Shown here: positions 56,450 to 64,000 of the stretch, one piece after another | Numbering within the stretch: the first letter of the stretch is position 1 | Layout of the letters: every line of letters starts with the position of its first letter | From: Pinibacter aurantiacus | Lineage (GTDB): Bacteria > Bacteroidota > Bacteroidia > Chitinophagales > Chitinophagaceae | Length of the DNA: 64,000 bases | Reading direction: 5' to 3' | Assembly: GCF_019130065.1 (NCBI RefSeq) | Contig: NZ_JAHSPG010000018.1 | Span: 496,001 to 560,000 of the forward strand | The notes under the pieces: generated by a model | Databases searched by the model: none | Told to the model about the DNA's origin: nothing | Seen by the model: the letters and a program-made list of their open reading frames with translations, nothing else | Translations under genes and position numbers: made by a program

Positions 56450-57538
56450 ATGGCACAACAACAATCACTTGCAAAAAACAGGACGAGAGATATGCTCATC
56501 AGCCTGTTCATTTATACACTGCCGGTGCTCGCTGTGTATCTTTACTTTAAACTGAAAGGAGAGGCGCCGTGGCTGCACAATACACATACACCACAAACTG
56601 TTGACCTGCCCGGCTTTTTTCACTTCATTGAACCCGTGTTTAAAAATTTACAAACATGGGGGTTTCTTGTGATCGCCTTTGTTCTTGGCATCGCGGAGTT
56701 TGCGCTTGGCTTGTATGACAACAAGTGGACAAAATCGGAAAGGGCGATCGATATCGTTTGCTTTGTTGCACCAAAAGTATTGCTGGTACCGGTTACAGCG
56801 TTCTTCAGTTTGCAGGCACTGCCATGGCTTTTGCCGGGCCTTAAAAATGAATTTTCATGGGTGCCATTCTGGGGCGGCGTTTTCATCATAGCTATTGCAG
56901 ATGATCTCACACAGTACTGGTATCACCGGTTGCACCACCAGGTGACATTCCTTTGGAGATTTCATCGCACACACCATTCCGCTCCTTACATGGGCATGGC
57001 AATGGCATCTCGTCAAAATTTCATATACACAGTTTTCTTTTCTCAAATTTACCTTACTGCAGCATTGGTGTATTTAGGCTTGGGGTATGCTGCGCTATTT
57101 GTAACAGTAATTAAAACTGCTATCACGTTAAGCGCACACTCAAGCATTGCATGGGACAAACCTTTTTACAAATACAAAGTACTGCATCCCATCGCATGGG
57201 TGTTGGAAAGATTGATTTCCACACCGGCAACGCACCAGGCCCATCACGCCGATACATCAGGTGATGGCGTTGGATTTTTTAAAGGCAATTTTGGAAACAT
57301 GTTCTTTATATGGGACGTAATGTTTGGCACCGGCATCATTACAAGGAAATATCCAAAATCGTTTGGAACAAAACACTACAAACAGGAAGAATGGTATGCA
57401 CAGTTTCTATGGCCCATTTTTAAATCGAAGAAAGAGGGGAGTGAGCTTAGTAAACGCGGGCCCGCAGTAGCAGAAGACCCTGTAAAAGAATCATCGATTG
57501 CAAATGCGATCGACGCTGTCCAGGCACAAGCTGTTTAA
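56450..57538 (+). CDS. Fatty acid hydroxylase / sterol desaturase superfamily membrane enzyme
   Basis: This 362-residue integral membrane enzyme has at least four hydrophobic segments (about 18-36, 63-85, 98-120, 185-215). The histidine clusters of the di-iron superfamily are present: HRLHH (159-163), HRTHH (172-176), SAHSS and HQAHH (262-266). These proteins use O2 to hydroxylate or desaturate lipids, sterols or carotenoids. The start at ATG 56450 follows the small gene; the frame also opens at 56408. Finding such an enzyme at the end of a SusC/SusD/sulfatase operon is unusual and suggests a lipid-like or lipid-modifying step. The last ~30 residues are polar. Confidence 0.9.
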   Translation: MAQQQSLAKNRTRDMLISLFIYTLPVLAVYLYFKLKGEAPWLHNTHTPQTVDLPGFFHFIEPVFKNLQTWGFLVIAFVLGIAEFALGLYDNKWTKSERAIDIVCFVAPKVLLVPVTAFFSLQALPWLLPGLKNEFSWVPFWGGVFIIAIADDLTQYWYHRLHHQVTFLWRFHRTHHSAPYMGMAMASRQNFIYTVFFSQIYLTAALVYLGLGYAALFVTVIKTAITLSAHSSIAWDKPFYKYKVLHPIAWVLERLISTPATHQAHHADTSGDGVGFFKGNFGNMFFIWDVMFGTGIITRKYPKSFGTKHYKQEEWYAQFLWPIFKSKKEGSELSKRGPAVAEDPVKESSIANAIDAVQAQAV

Positions 57539-57551
57539 AGCAATCTAATCA

Positions 57552-57650
57552 TTCGTCACGATGAGATTGCTTCGCCCCATTGCTTCAGGCTTGAACACAC
57601 CTTCCTTTTACAATCTTCATTTTTCTCAGGGGCTCGCAATGACGATGCGG
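57552..57650. repeat. ATTGCGAG-family repeat, truncated copy 2
   Basis: GTCACGATGAGATTGCTTCGCC on the left and CTCGCAATGACGATGCGG on the right correspond to the right half of copy 1 at 2242. Confidence 0.7.
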
Positions 57651-57709
57651 CGTGCTGACATGTATTAAATGCTCAACAATCAATTAATAGCTTGTTGAGC
57701 AAGGCCGAA

Positions 57710-57889
57710 CCGTCATTGCGAGACCTGTGGAGAAAAAATGCTTGAGTAATAAAGGAGAATCCGAAGTACGACAAGCGGTCGAAGCAATCTCCACGCACTT
57801 TGCGAGATTGCTTCGCCACGCTTACCTCTGTGTATGTAGCCCGTATGCATACATACACGCCAAGTGCGCTGTGGCTCGCAATGACGACA
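57710..57889. repeat. ATTGCGAG-family repeat, full copy 3
   Basis: The inverted ends are CGTCATTGCGAG (57711) and CTCGCAATGACGA (57876). Inner arms are GAAGCAATCTC (57781) and GAGATTGCTTC (57804). Same architecture as copy 1. Confidence 0.85.
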
Positions 57890-57942
57890 CGATCTTGTTT
57901 TATTTTGTCAACCAATCAGTTGTTGCAACGTCCTATAGTTTC

Positions 57943-58037
57943 GTGTCATTGCGAGTCCCTATGGAGAATGAATGATGAACTATTAAAGCAAATTCAAAAT
58001 GACACAAACAGGACGAAGCAATCTCATTACCACGACG
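57943..58037. repeat. ATTGCGAG-family repeat, half copy 4
   Basis: GTGTCATTGCGAG (57943) through GAAGCAATCTC (58015) matches only the left half of the family. The copies at 57552-58037 fill the gap between the hydroxylase and the GH36-like gene. Confidence 0.7.
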
Positions 58038-58046
58038 CAGCGACAT

Positions 58047-58086
58047 AAAAAAATCCTTTGATCAAACCTGATCAAAGGATTTTTTG
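58047..58086. terminator. Bidirectional intrinsic terminator
   Basis: A perfect 17-base stem (58048-58064 with 58069-58085; core ATCCTTTGATCA / TGATCAAAGGAT) with a 4-base loop. A and T runs on both sides make it suitable for either strand. It lies 20 bases from the stop of the minus-strand GH36-like gene. Confidence 0.88.
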
Positions 58087-58105
58087 TTTACGACAAAAGT
58101 AAACA

Positions 58106-60196
58106 CTAATAGCTCACTGTCCATTCCACAGCTTTGGCTGTGTTTGACTGTATCGTTATACTTCGAATGTTGCCTCGTTTTTGATTATTTACCACAACGG
58201 CTTCCGGGCATTTAAAGTCCTTAAAAGAAAACCCTTCGGGCTCGTAAATGTATATGATGTATTGATCGTCGGCAACTAACTGAGACTGACCGTTAAGTGC
58301 ATTGTTGTTCCAGTCCAGCTTATCTATTTCCAGACCACCGCTTGAAATATGCCTGTTGGTGGCCACTAATTGCGGATGATGTTGATCTTCACGCACTGTA
58401 AACAGTTGGCAGTTGTAAGTGGTATCCATATCGCCGAACTGAAACCCTTCTTTGAACACACCTTTAAATGATTTTGTCCAAAACTCAAACACGAGGTACT
58501 GTTTGTTTTTATCCAACCCCATTTCTGCAAATGAAATGGATGATTGGCTTTTGCCCGTGCGACCAAGCAACATCCAACTTTCATAGACTTTGTTCATTTC
58601 AAGCAAAAACAAGTCGTATGGCGATTTGTAGCGGGCATCAAATACTCGCTCCATGGAACCGCTTACAGTTGAATTCAGCCTGTCGAGATACATCGAGCAG
58701 GAAGGGTCAATATCGTACAGTTGTCCCGGCACTGTATGCATCACAGGTATGGAACGGATGGCCGCATCGATAATAGGCGTTTGATATTTTTCTGGTTTGT
58801 CAGTTAACAGAAATAACGAACCCGTCATGGAAGTTGCCATACACGCAGGGTACGCTACTTTTTCACTTAATTCAATATGATCTGGATCGTTGCGCCATAT
58901 TACATTGTTAAATGAGTTGTACTGGGTTAGAGATTGAATCCCGTAGCCGTCGTTTCCAATTCTGCATCCGTCAACTATGCCCACCAATTCCGGACGGATT
59001 CCCCAGCAAGCCAACAAAAAATTATCCTTGCCAATTTCAGATCTCACAGCCTTCACAACATTTCTAAATGCTTCTGTGCCGGATGTTTTTTTAGCGGTGA
59101 AATAATTGTTGTTGCTGTTGTATCCTTCATATCGCAAATGACGCAAAGCATCCAGTTTGTAATACTTCCATCCGGTTTGTTTGAAATATTTATAAATGGG
59201 TTTCACCAGAGAATCCATCGCAATAGTATTTGAACCATCCATTACATAACCCACCCAGCGACCTGTAACAGGTTCCCCTTTGGCATCTTTAAGGAAAAAC
59301 GATTTATGGTTATCGACATAGGATTTGTTGGTGAATGCAACATTCGTCCATATAGCCGGCTTCAAACCTTTATTGGTTATATAATCGGCAAGGCCATCCA
59401 TTCCGGAAGGAAACTTATCGTTAGGGGTCGTCCACTTAGCAGGTTCTGCAGTTTCCTGTTGGTAGCCATCATCGATCTGAATATATTCGAGTCCGTATTT
59501 TTTCAGCTTGTTGCTTAACACATCAGTTATATCGTGTACGTTTTTCTCGTTCACTTTGCTAAAGTAGGCATACCATGAACTCCAGCCTACAACAGGCTTT
59601 TGCCAAACATCATACTTCCATGGTTCAAAATAGGAGAGTCCTCTATGATGCTGATAGTAGTGTGGCTTAAACAGAAAAACAATTTCATCGCCGGTGATAA
59701 CAACATTGAATTTATTACCTGTACTTGCAGCGACAGAAGGTGTAATCACAACATTGGCTTGCTCTACAGATAAGGCCCAGTCTTTCTTTCTGTCATATAC
59801 CGCTTTGTTCAGCAAGCTATGACTCAATCCCACAGAATGGCGCACCAGCGAGCTTCCCCAACCGCGATTTTCTTCACAGGGAAAAGATTGTCCGCTTGCC
59901 GCTATCGTTCCGTTGAGTTTAATTGATTGTTGTTTCCGTGAGGTGATGGAAATGCTATGAGAGATTTTTCCCGCCTCGTTGTCTTTAGCTTCTCTTATGT
60001 AGAAATCTTTGGCATCGAGATTAATATCTCCATAAAAGATTTCTTCACCGTCATAGCGAATGGTGAGGTGTTTTCCTGAAAGTGTAACAGTGGCAAAACC
60101 GTTGGGCGGTGTAGCGTTTGTTTTCTTCATTTGTGCCATACCGATACAGCACACAAAGGTTGCCAGGGTTGTCAAAAGCATTTTTACATTCATCAT
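58106..60196 (-). CDS. GH36-like alpha-galactosidase (clan GH-D)
   Basis: This 696-residue secreted protein has a signal peptide (MNVKMLLTTLATFVCCIGMAQ). I chose the Met at 60196 because it begins the signal peptide, although the frame opens at 60235. An N-terminal beta-sandwich is followed by a TIM barrel: VVGWSSWYAYFSKVNEKNV, YIQIDDGYQQ, GLKPAIWTNVAF, WKYYKLDALRHLRYEGY with likely nucleophile Asp349, LACWGIRPELVGIVDGCRIGNDG, and a WRNDPDHIEL stretch. A beta domain closes it. The features fit GH36 or related families acting on alpha-galactosides or alpha-GalNAc. It lies 380 bases after GH27 on the minus strand, with a repeat between. Confidence 0.82.
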   Translation of the reverse strand: MMNVKMLLTTLATFVCCIGMAQMKKTNATPPNGFATVTLSGKHLTIRYDGEEIFYGDINLDAKDFYIREAKDNEAGKISHSISITSRKQQSIKLNGTIAASGQSFPCEENRGWGSSLVRHSVGLSHSLLNKAVYDRKKDWALSVEQANVVITPSVAASTGNKFNVVITGDEIVFLFKPHYYQHHRGLSYFEPWKYDVWQKPVVGWSSWYAYFSKVNEKNVHDITDVLSNKLKKYGLEYIQIDDGYQQETAEPAKWTTPNDKFPSGMDGLADYITNKGLKPAIWTNVAFTNKSYVDNHKSFFLKDAKGEPVTGRWVGYVMDGSNTIAMDSLVKPIYKYFKQTGWKYYKLDALRHLRYEGYNSNNNYFTAKKTSGTEAFRNVVKAVRSEIGKDNFLLACWGIRPELVGIVDGCRIGNDGYGIQSLTQYNSFNNVIWRNDPDHIELSEKVAYPACMATSMTGSLFLLTDKPEKYQTPIIDAAIRSIPVMHTVPGQLYDIDPSCSMYLDRLNSTVSGSMERVFDARYKSPYDLFLLEMNKVYESWMLLGRTGKSQSSISFAEMGLDKNKQYLVFEFWTKSFKGVFKEGFQFGDMDTTYNCQLFTVREDQHHPQLVATNRHISSGGLEIDKLDWNNNALNGQSQLVADDQYIIYIYEPEGFSFKDFKCPEAVVVNNQKRGNIRSITIQSNTAKAVEWTVSY

Positions 60197-60313
60197 GTCT
60201 TCTATCTTTTTATCGCCGATTTTTATTCGGATCAAATTAAAATCTAACTAGTGCAGAGCTCTGCCGCCAGTCATTTGGTTTTGAATGTTTATCATTTTCA
60301 AAACGTCTTGTAG

Positions 60314-60500
60314 TTTAACATGTCGCTCCTACGGAGCTGGCTTTTACTTTCTGAAAGGCTTACCTGATCTACGAACATTTAACCCCTACGGGGTTATTTC
60401 AACGTCAGAGAGCTTGAAAGCTCCGTAGGAGCTAAACGTTCGTAGCACTGCAAATCATAATGGCAAACAAAATACCAGCTCCGTAGGAGCGACACGTCAA
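60314..60500. repeat. CATGTCGCTCCTACGGAG family, single-unit copy
   Basis: The ends are ACATGTCGCTCCTACGGAGC and CTCCGTAGGAGCGACACGT. The inner unit reads CTACGAACATTTAACCCCTA through TAAACGTTCGTAG. This is the compact form of the expanded array at 48590. Confidence 0.85.
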
Positions 60501-60576
60501 AAATAGGGTATCAAAAACCATTTCGTAATTCCATAAATCACGAAACTGCCTACACTAAAAAAAACGCCCGATACCG

Positions 60577-61791
60577 CTATTTTGCTTTTTTGGACAAGCG
60601 GAAAAAATATGCATCATGCGCCTGAACCGTTGCAGAAAATGGTTTTGCGGTAGTGCCTGTTGTTTTCTTTTGCCATATATCGTATAAATTATAAACAGTA
60701 CTGTTCATATCCAAAGTTTTGTGAACCAGTGTATCTTCAATGGTTTGCGTCTTCCAGTTGAATTGAAAATTTTGCGGCGAGGTTTTGCGATTTAAAAAGC
60801 AAACCGCCCACTCATCATTCGTCAAAGGCTTCACCCACACTTCCATGCTATCTTTTTGCATATACCTGAATCCTTGTATAGCCAAGGGATCCTGATCAAC
60901 AGCAATGGCATCTTTATTCAAGAACACACTAAGCGTTTCGTTGGAAATTTTTCTAAGATCATTGCCCATCATAAGCGGCGCAGCCATTATGCACCATATA
61001 GAAAAGTGTGCCCTGTCTTCATTCATCGTCATGCCATTTCCTACTTCCAGCATATCGGGATCGTTCCAACCACCGGGGCCTGAATAACTTCTCAGCTTTT
61101 CATTCAGGTCTGCATTGGTCATTACCCCGTTGGCTTTCCATGTTCCGTAGTCGTGGTAGCCATCGAACACCTGGTAGATATCTTCAGTTGTGCGCCACAG
61201 CTGACCCACAGGTTTGCCCCATTCCCAGGGCTTGTTGTTGCCCCATTCGCAAAGACTAAAGATCATCGGACGACCTGCTTTTTGAATTGCTTTGCTCATG
61301 GTGGTGTAAGCGTCTTTCGCATTGATTCCTTCACTGTGGCACCAGTCAAATTTCAAGTAATCAACACCGATGGATGCATAGTAACGAGCGTCCTGGTATT
61401 CATTGCCTCTTGTTCCTGCGAGTCCCTGGCAGGTAAGGGTTCCGGCACAATTGTAAATACCAAACTTCAAACCTTTGGCGTGTATATAATCGCCAACAGC
61501 TTTCATCCCATTGGGAAATTTTTTCGGATCAGCTACGAGATCTCCGGTCACGCTGTCTCTGTCTTTCAACATCCAGCCATCATCTAGCACGAGGTAGTTA
61601 TAACCAGCATCTTTTAATCCTGTTGAAACCATTAGATCAGCCATGGCTTTGATCTTTTCTTCGTTGATATCTGTCCAGAAAATGTTCCAGCTGTTCCATC
61701 CCATGGGTGGTGTCGTAGCCAGCCCTTCAAACTTTTGTGCTGATGCTGTTGTAGCGATAAGGCTCGCTATTGCAACTAAAATACGTTTCAT
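60577..61791 (-). CDS. GH27 alpha-galactosidase
   Basis: This 404-residue secreted enzyme has a signal peptide (MKRILVAIASLIATTASAQ). It is a GH27 retaining alpha-galactosidase: TPPMGWNSWNIFWTDINEE, YNYLVLDDGWM, FPNGMKAVGDYIHAKGLKFGIY, DYLKFDWCHS with nucleophile Asp149, GRPMIFSLCEWG, GGWNDPDMLEVGNGM carrying the acid/base Asp, and FSIWCIMAAPLMMGNDLR. A C-terminal beta domain (about 310-400, WAVCFLNRKT, AHDAYFFRL) closes it. It lies 35 bases after the zincin-like lipoprotein and probably shares its transcript. With the GH36-like gene it points to alpha-galactoside use. Confidence 0.96.
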   Translation of the reverse strand: MKRILVAIASLIATTASAQKFEGLATTPPMGWNSWNIFWTDINEEKIKAMADLMVSTGLKDAGYNYLVLDDGWMLKDRDSVTGDLVADPKKFPNGMKAVGDYIHAKGLKFGIYNCAGTLTCQGLAGTRGNEYQDARYYASIGVDYLKFDWCHSEGINAKDAYTTMSKAIQKAGRPMIFSLCEWGNNKPWEWGKPVGQLWRTTEDIYQVFDGYHDYGTWKANGVMTNADLNEKLRSYSGPGGWNDPDMLEVGNGMTMNEDRAHFSIWCIMAAPLMMGNDLRKISNETLSVFLNKDAIAVDQDPLAIQGFRYMQKDSMEVWVKPLTNDEWAVCFLNRKTSPQNFQFNWKTQTIEDTLVHKTLDMNSTVYNLYDIWQKKTTGTTAKPFSATVQAHDAYFFRLSKKAK

Positions 61792-61826
61792 CGTAATACT
61801 ATTGACTTGAATTTTTTAAGTTTTTT

Positions 61827-62894
61827 TTAATTAGAACATCCCACGGCCGTTTCGCGAACAGTGCATTTTAAAAGCGTTTCAGGGCCAATTCCTAAATAAG
61901 AACCTCCGCTTAAAGAAGGCACTCTTCCTGACACAAAATCTTTGTACCAGTTCATCCACGGCGCGGTGTAGCCATAGCTTTCGGCTGCATGAACGGAAAA
62001 TCCGCCACCGAGATTTGCCAAAGGCAACGTGTAGCCTTTGTTTTGATAAAAATGTTCACCAACGGTGTGCAGCCATTCGTGTATCCAAACGCCGGGGTCA
62101 TTGTTTTTGTAATTGTTGATCTTGTCGCTTAGTGTTGCATAGGGATCTTGCGTAAACTTCACCTGTACATATCCTGTTTTAAAATTGGTACTTAAAGGAT
62201 CCGTTCCCGCCAGTCCGAAATAATTACCTCCAAAATCTACAGCACCGTCTTTTTGTTTCCAGCAAACGAAAACGCAATCATAGTTTCCGGGTAAAATACC
62301 TGCCACAGCATTTCTCACCGTAGCATCACTCAATACATAGCCTGTGCCGTCATTGTAATTGTTCAAAGGCATTGGTGCAGTGATGTCCTGTCTTGTTACC
62401 TGCCAGTTCATAGTGCCGTAAGAGTATGGAATGAAATGATTGCTTATGCTCCACTGAAAATAATCGAAACATGCATTGAGCTCATCAGTAGTGAACGTCG
62501 ATTGCTGCTGCGTGTTATTGATCGTTGCTGTCACCGTTTGTACGCCAATCCACAAAGCTTTCCAGGCTTTGGCCACTGGTTGATCTGCTGTCGTAAATGC
62601 TAAAGAAATATTGTCTGAAACTTGCAGATTCTTCAACAAATATTTGTTTGAATTTTTCAACGACAGTCCGATAGTATGTTGCCCTTTGCTTGCAGTGATA
62701 CTTTTCTTTTCAGGATATGAAGTGCCGGTATACTTGCCATCGAGATAAATGTATGCTGGCTCATCAAGCGGAGTTGAGATACTGATCTCAGGACTACCAT
62801 TTGGTTTGCTATTGGAATCATTTTTTTTACAACTTCCAACAAACAGCAGCATTGAAAACAGAAGACAAATAGCCGCACCGCTATGTTTGATCAT
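61827..62894 (-). CDS. PEGA-domain lipoprotein with zincin-like HExxH motif
   Basis: This 355-residue lipoprotein has a signal peptide and lipobox with Cys in FVGSC-KKNDS. A PEGA-like domain (about 35-105: AYIYLDGKYTGTSYP, KGQHTIGLSLKN) is followed by a larger domain. The putative zinc-binding motif HEWLHTVGEH has His272, Glu273, His276 and possibly His281. The third His is one residue earlier than in the metzincin pattern HExxHxxGxxH. It is therefore a candidate surface metallopeptidase, not a certain one. Flanking residues (PGVWIHEWLHTV, FSVHAAESYGYTAPWMNWYKD) support a folded catalytic domain. A peptidase in an alpha-galactosidase operon would suit a glycoprotein substrate. Confidence 0.75.
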   Translation of the reverse strand: MIKHSGAAICLLFSMLLFVGSCKKNDSNSKPNGSPEISISTPLDEPAYIYLDGKYTGTSYPEKKSITASKGQHTIGLSLKNSNKYLLKNLQVSDNISLAFTTADQPVAKAWKALWIGVQTVTATINNTQQQSTFTTDELNACFDYFQWSISNHFIPYSYGTMNWQVTRQDITAPMPLNNYNDGTGYVLSDATVRNAVAGILPGNYDCVFVCWKQKDGAVDFGGNYFGLAGTDPLSTNFKTGYVQVKFTQDPYATLSDKINNYKNNDPGVWIHEWLHTVGEHFYQNKGYTLPLANLGGGFSVHAAESYGYTAPWMNWYKDFVSGRVPSLSGGSYLGIGPETLLKCTVRETAVGCSN

Positions 62895-62975
62895 TTTGCT
62901 TGTTTAATGGTTGAATGATTATTTCTGGAATTGGAGGTTGTTTAGTTAAGCTGTTTGAAAAATTAAAAACAAGTC

Positions 62976-63072
62976 GCTTTGTCATCCCGACGAAGGAGGG
63001 ATCTGTGTCTAACACTAGCGAACATTATGCATAAACAATCACGCAGATCCCTCGTCCCTCGGGATGACAAGC
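62976..63072. repeat. Palindromic repeat, TTGTCATCCC family, copy 2
   Basis: The ends are GCTTTGTCATCCC and GGGATGACAAGC, with inner GGAGGGATCTG / CAGATCCCTC. It matches copy 1 at 6753. Confidence 0.85.
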
Positions 63073-63143
63073 AACACCCTATATTCCATCAAACGGTGTA
63101 ACTAAACAACATCTAATTCCTATTTCCTAACTCCTAATTCATA

Positions 63144-64000
63144 TTATCTCTGTCCCGTCCAAGAATACACTTCATCGAACGACGTTCTTTGGTTGCCGTT
63201 TTCAAGCATCCAGTATTTGACCTTCAGCGTTTTTGTGGCAGCGTCCCATTTGTTAATGCCGGTAGGATCGATCTGTGCAGAGCGTCCGCGTGAAGGAGAT
63301 GGTTGACCCCAATAATTTGTAACCGAGGTTACATTGTTGTTGTTATCAAAAGTGAATACCGGTGTGAATTCTCCATAGTTTGAATTGCTGCCATTCAACG
63401 ATATCGAATGATAACGGTCGTTGGTTATGCCTGACTGATCTATCACCACCACACTGTTTGGAGAGGTGGTAGCCAACACAACGTTCCATGGATAAAAACC
63501 AATGATGCCGCTGTTTACATAGTCTTTAAGGGAACCTGTTGCCGTATAATAACCATCATACGGATTAAGTGCAGGCAATGGCGCTGTAACAATTACCCAC
63601 TGCTTTGTAGAACCGTCAGCGGCTGTTACTTCGTATGTAACAGGTTTGGAATAATCGCCTCGGGTGCCCAAAACAGGCGCACTACCAACAGGATTGATGG
63701 AAGCCGTGCCCGCTATGGTCGCTGTGCCCCAAAGCTGTGTAAGTTTAATATTAGAAAGCTGTCCCTTAGGCACGCCATTGGGAACATCTGGTATTACATA
63801 AATAGTATCGTGAGAAATATTAATTGTGTGATCCAGAATCAACGCGTTTGTCTTAATACTCATGATCTCGTTGGACGTTCCTTTGTTTGCCCACGAAGTA
63901 TCCGCGTAGTTATAGAGAAAGTTAAAATCAGAAATCGCTTTGTCGGTTGCGGGCGCTTCCTGCACCGCTGTTTTTTCACAAGCAGTAAAAGCTGTGCTCA
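63144..64000 (-). CDS. PUL-associated lipoprotein, DUF5018-like, N-terminus beyond window
   Basis: The frame stays open to the right edge, and the residues before the GTG at 63965 read STAFTACEKTAV. The first visible part is therefore the end of a lipoprotein signal peptide with the lipidated Cys in FTAC. About 285 residues are visible. The N-terminal half has DUF5018-like strands (ISDFNFLYNY, NVPNGVPKGQLSNIKLTQLWGTA, VTYEVTAADGSTKQW). The C-terminal half resembles SusE/SusF-like or BT_1926-like sandwiches (PYDGYYTATGSLKDYVNSG, YWGQPSPSRGRSAQIDPTG). It is probably a surface glycan-binding lipoprotein of a PUL whose SusC/SusD lie to the right. Confidence 0.72.
   Translation of the reverse strand, partial: STAFTACEKTAVQEAPATDKAISDFNFLYNYADTSWANKGTSNEIMSIKTNALILDHTINISHDTIYVIPDVPNGVPKGQLSNIKLTQLWGTATIAGTASINPVGSAPVLGTRGDYSKPVTYEVTAADGSTKQWVIVTAPLPALNPYDGYYTATGSLKDYVNSGIIGFYPWNVVLATTSPNSVVVIDQSGITNDRYHSISLNGSNSNYGEFTPVFTFDNNNNVTSVTNYWGQPSPSRGRSAQIDPTGINKWDAATKTLKVKYWMLENGNQRTSFDEVYSWTGQR

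Noticed and set aside
57727-58048. Open frames of about 82 codons on both strands
   Set aside because: They fall in the cluster of ATTGCGAG repeats and have no independent support.
1-64000. tRNA, rRNA and insertion sequence genes
   Set aside because: I saw no cloverleaf-like GGTTCGAATCC arms, no rRNA blocks and no transposase-like proteins. A covariance-model scan would be the decisive test.

Overview
The window comes from a glycan-degrading member of the Bacteroidota, most likely a Chitinophagaceae-type (Chitinophagia) bacterium. The evidence is four complete SusC/SusD pairs, a hybrid two-component regulator, two ECF-sigma/FecR regulatory sets, many lipoproteins with Bacteroidota-type lipoboxes, promoter elements of the TTTG/TAnnTTTG type, and intergenic regions filled with palindromic repeats. 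I see no rRNA, tRNA, CRISPR array, transposase or phage genes.

Layout. (1) 1-2186: the end of a membrane-anchored protein and a YD-like lipoprotein. (2) 2484-18971: PUL 1, with a divergent hybrid two-component regulator, then SusC, SusD, GH88, GH35, GH20 and a secreted protein of unknown function. (3) 19763-29515: PUL 2, ordered FecR anti-sigma, STN-bearing SusC, SusD, ECF sigma, GH127 beta-L-arabinofuranosidase. (4) 29643-34642, minus strand: two secreted proteins of unknown function and a GH2 enzyme. (5) 35043-38151, minus strand: a family 2A encapsulin shell gene overlapping a cysteine desulfurase that carries an unusually long, internally duplicated cargo-loading extension. (6) 38549-45953: PUL 3, with ECF sigma, FecR, SusC, SusD and a lipoprotein. 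(7) 46152-47057: a small gene plus a zeta-toxin-like kinase. (8) 47195-48487, minus strand: a TIM-barrel glycosidase. (9) 49593-57538: PUL 4, with SusC, SusD, a Cys-type arylsulfatase, a 40-residue membrane protein and a membrane di-iron hydroxylase. (10) 58106-64000, minus strand: the tail of a fifth PUL, with GH36-like and GH27 enzymes, a zincin-like lipoprotein and a truncated lipoprotein.

How the genes work together. SusC/SusD pairs import oligosaccharides across the outer membrane. Secreted glycosidases and the sulfatase trim the substrates (uronic acids, beta-galactosides, N-acetylhexosamines, beta-L-arabinofuranosides, alpha-galactosides, sulfate esters). Regulators sense the substrates. 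The most distinctive non-PUL system is the encapsulin/cysteine desulfurase pair, predicted to form a sulfur-handling protein nanocompartment. The strongest new regulatory signal is a bipartite motif (GGGGTA, 14 bases, CGTATAA) found both before the PUL 3 anti-sigma gene and before its SusC, a good candidate for the promoter read by the adjacent ECF sigma factor.

Intergenic DNA holds at least four families of multi-copy palindromic repeats and a set of palindromes built from short tandem units that differ from site to site. Many short open frames in these regions are translations of the repeats and were not annotated as genes.
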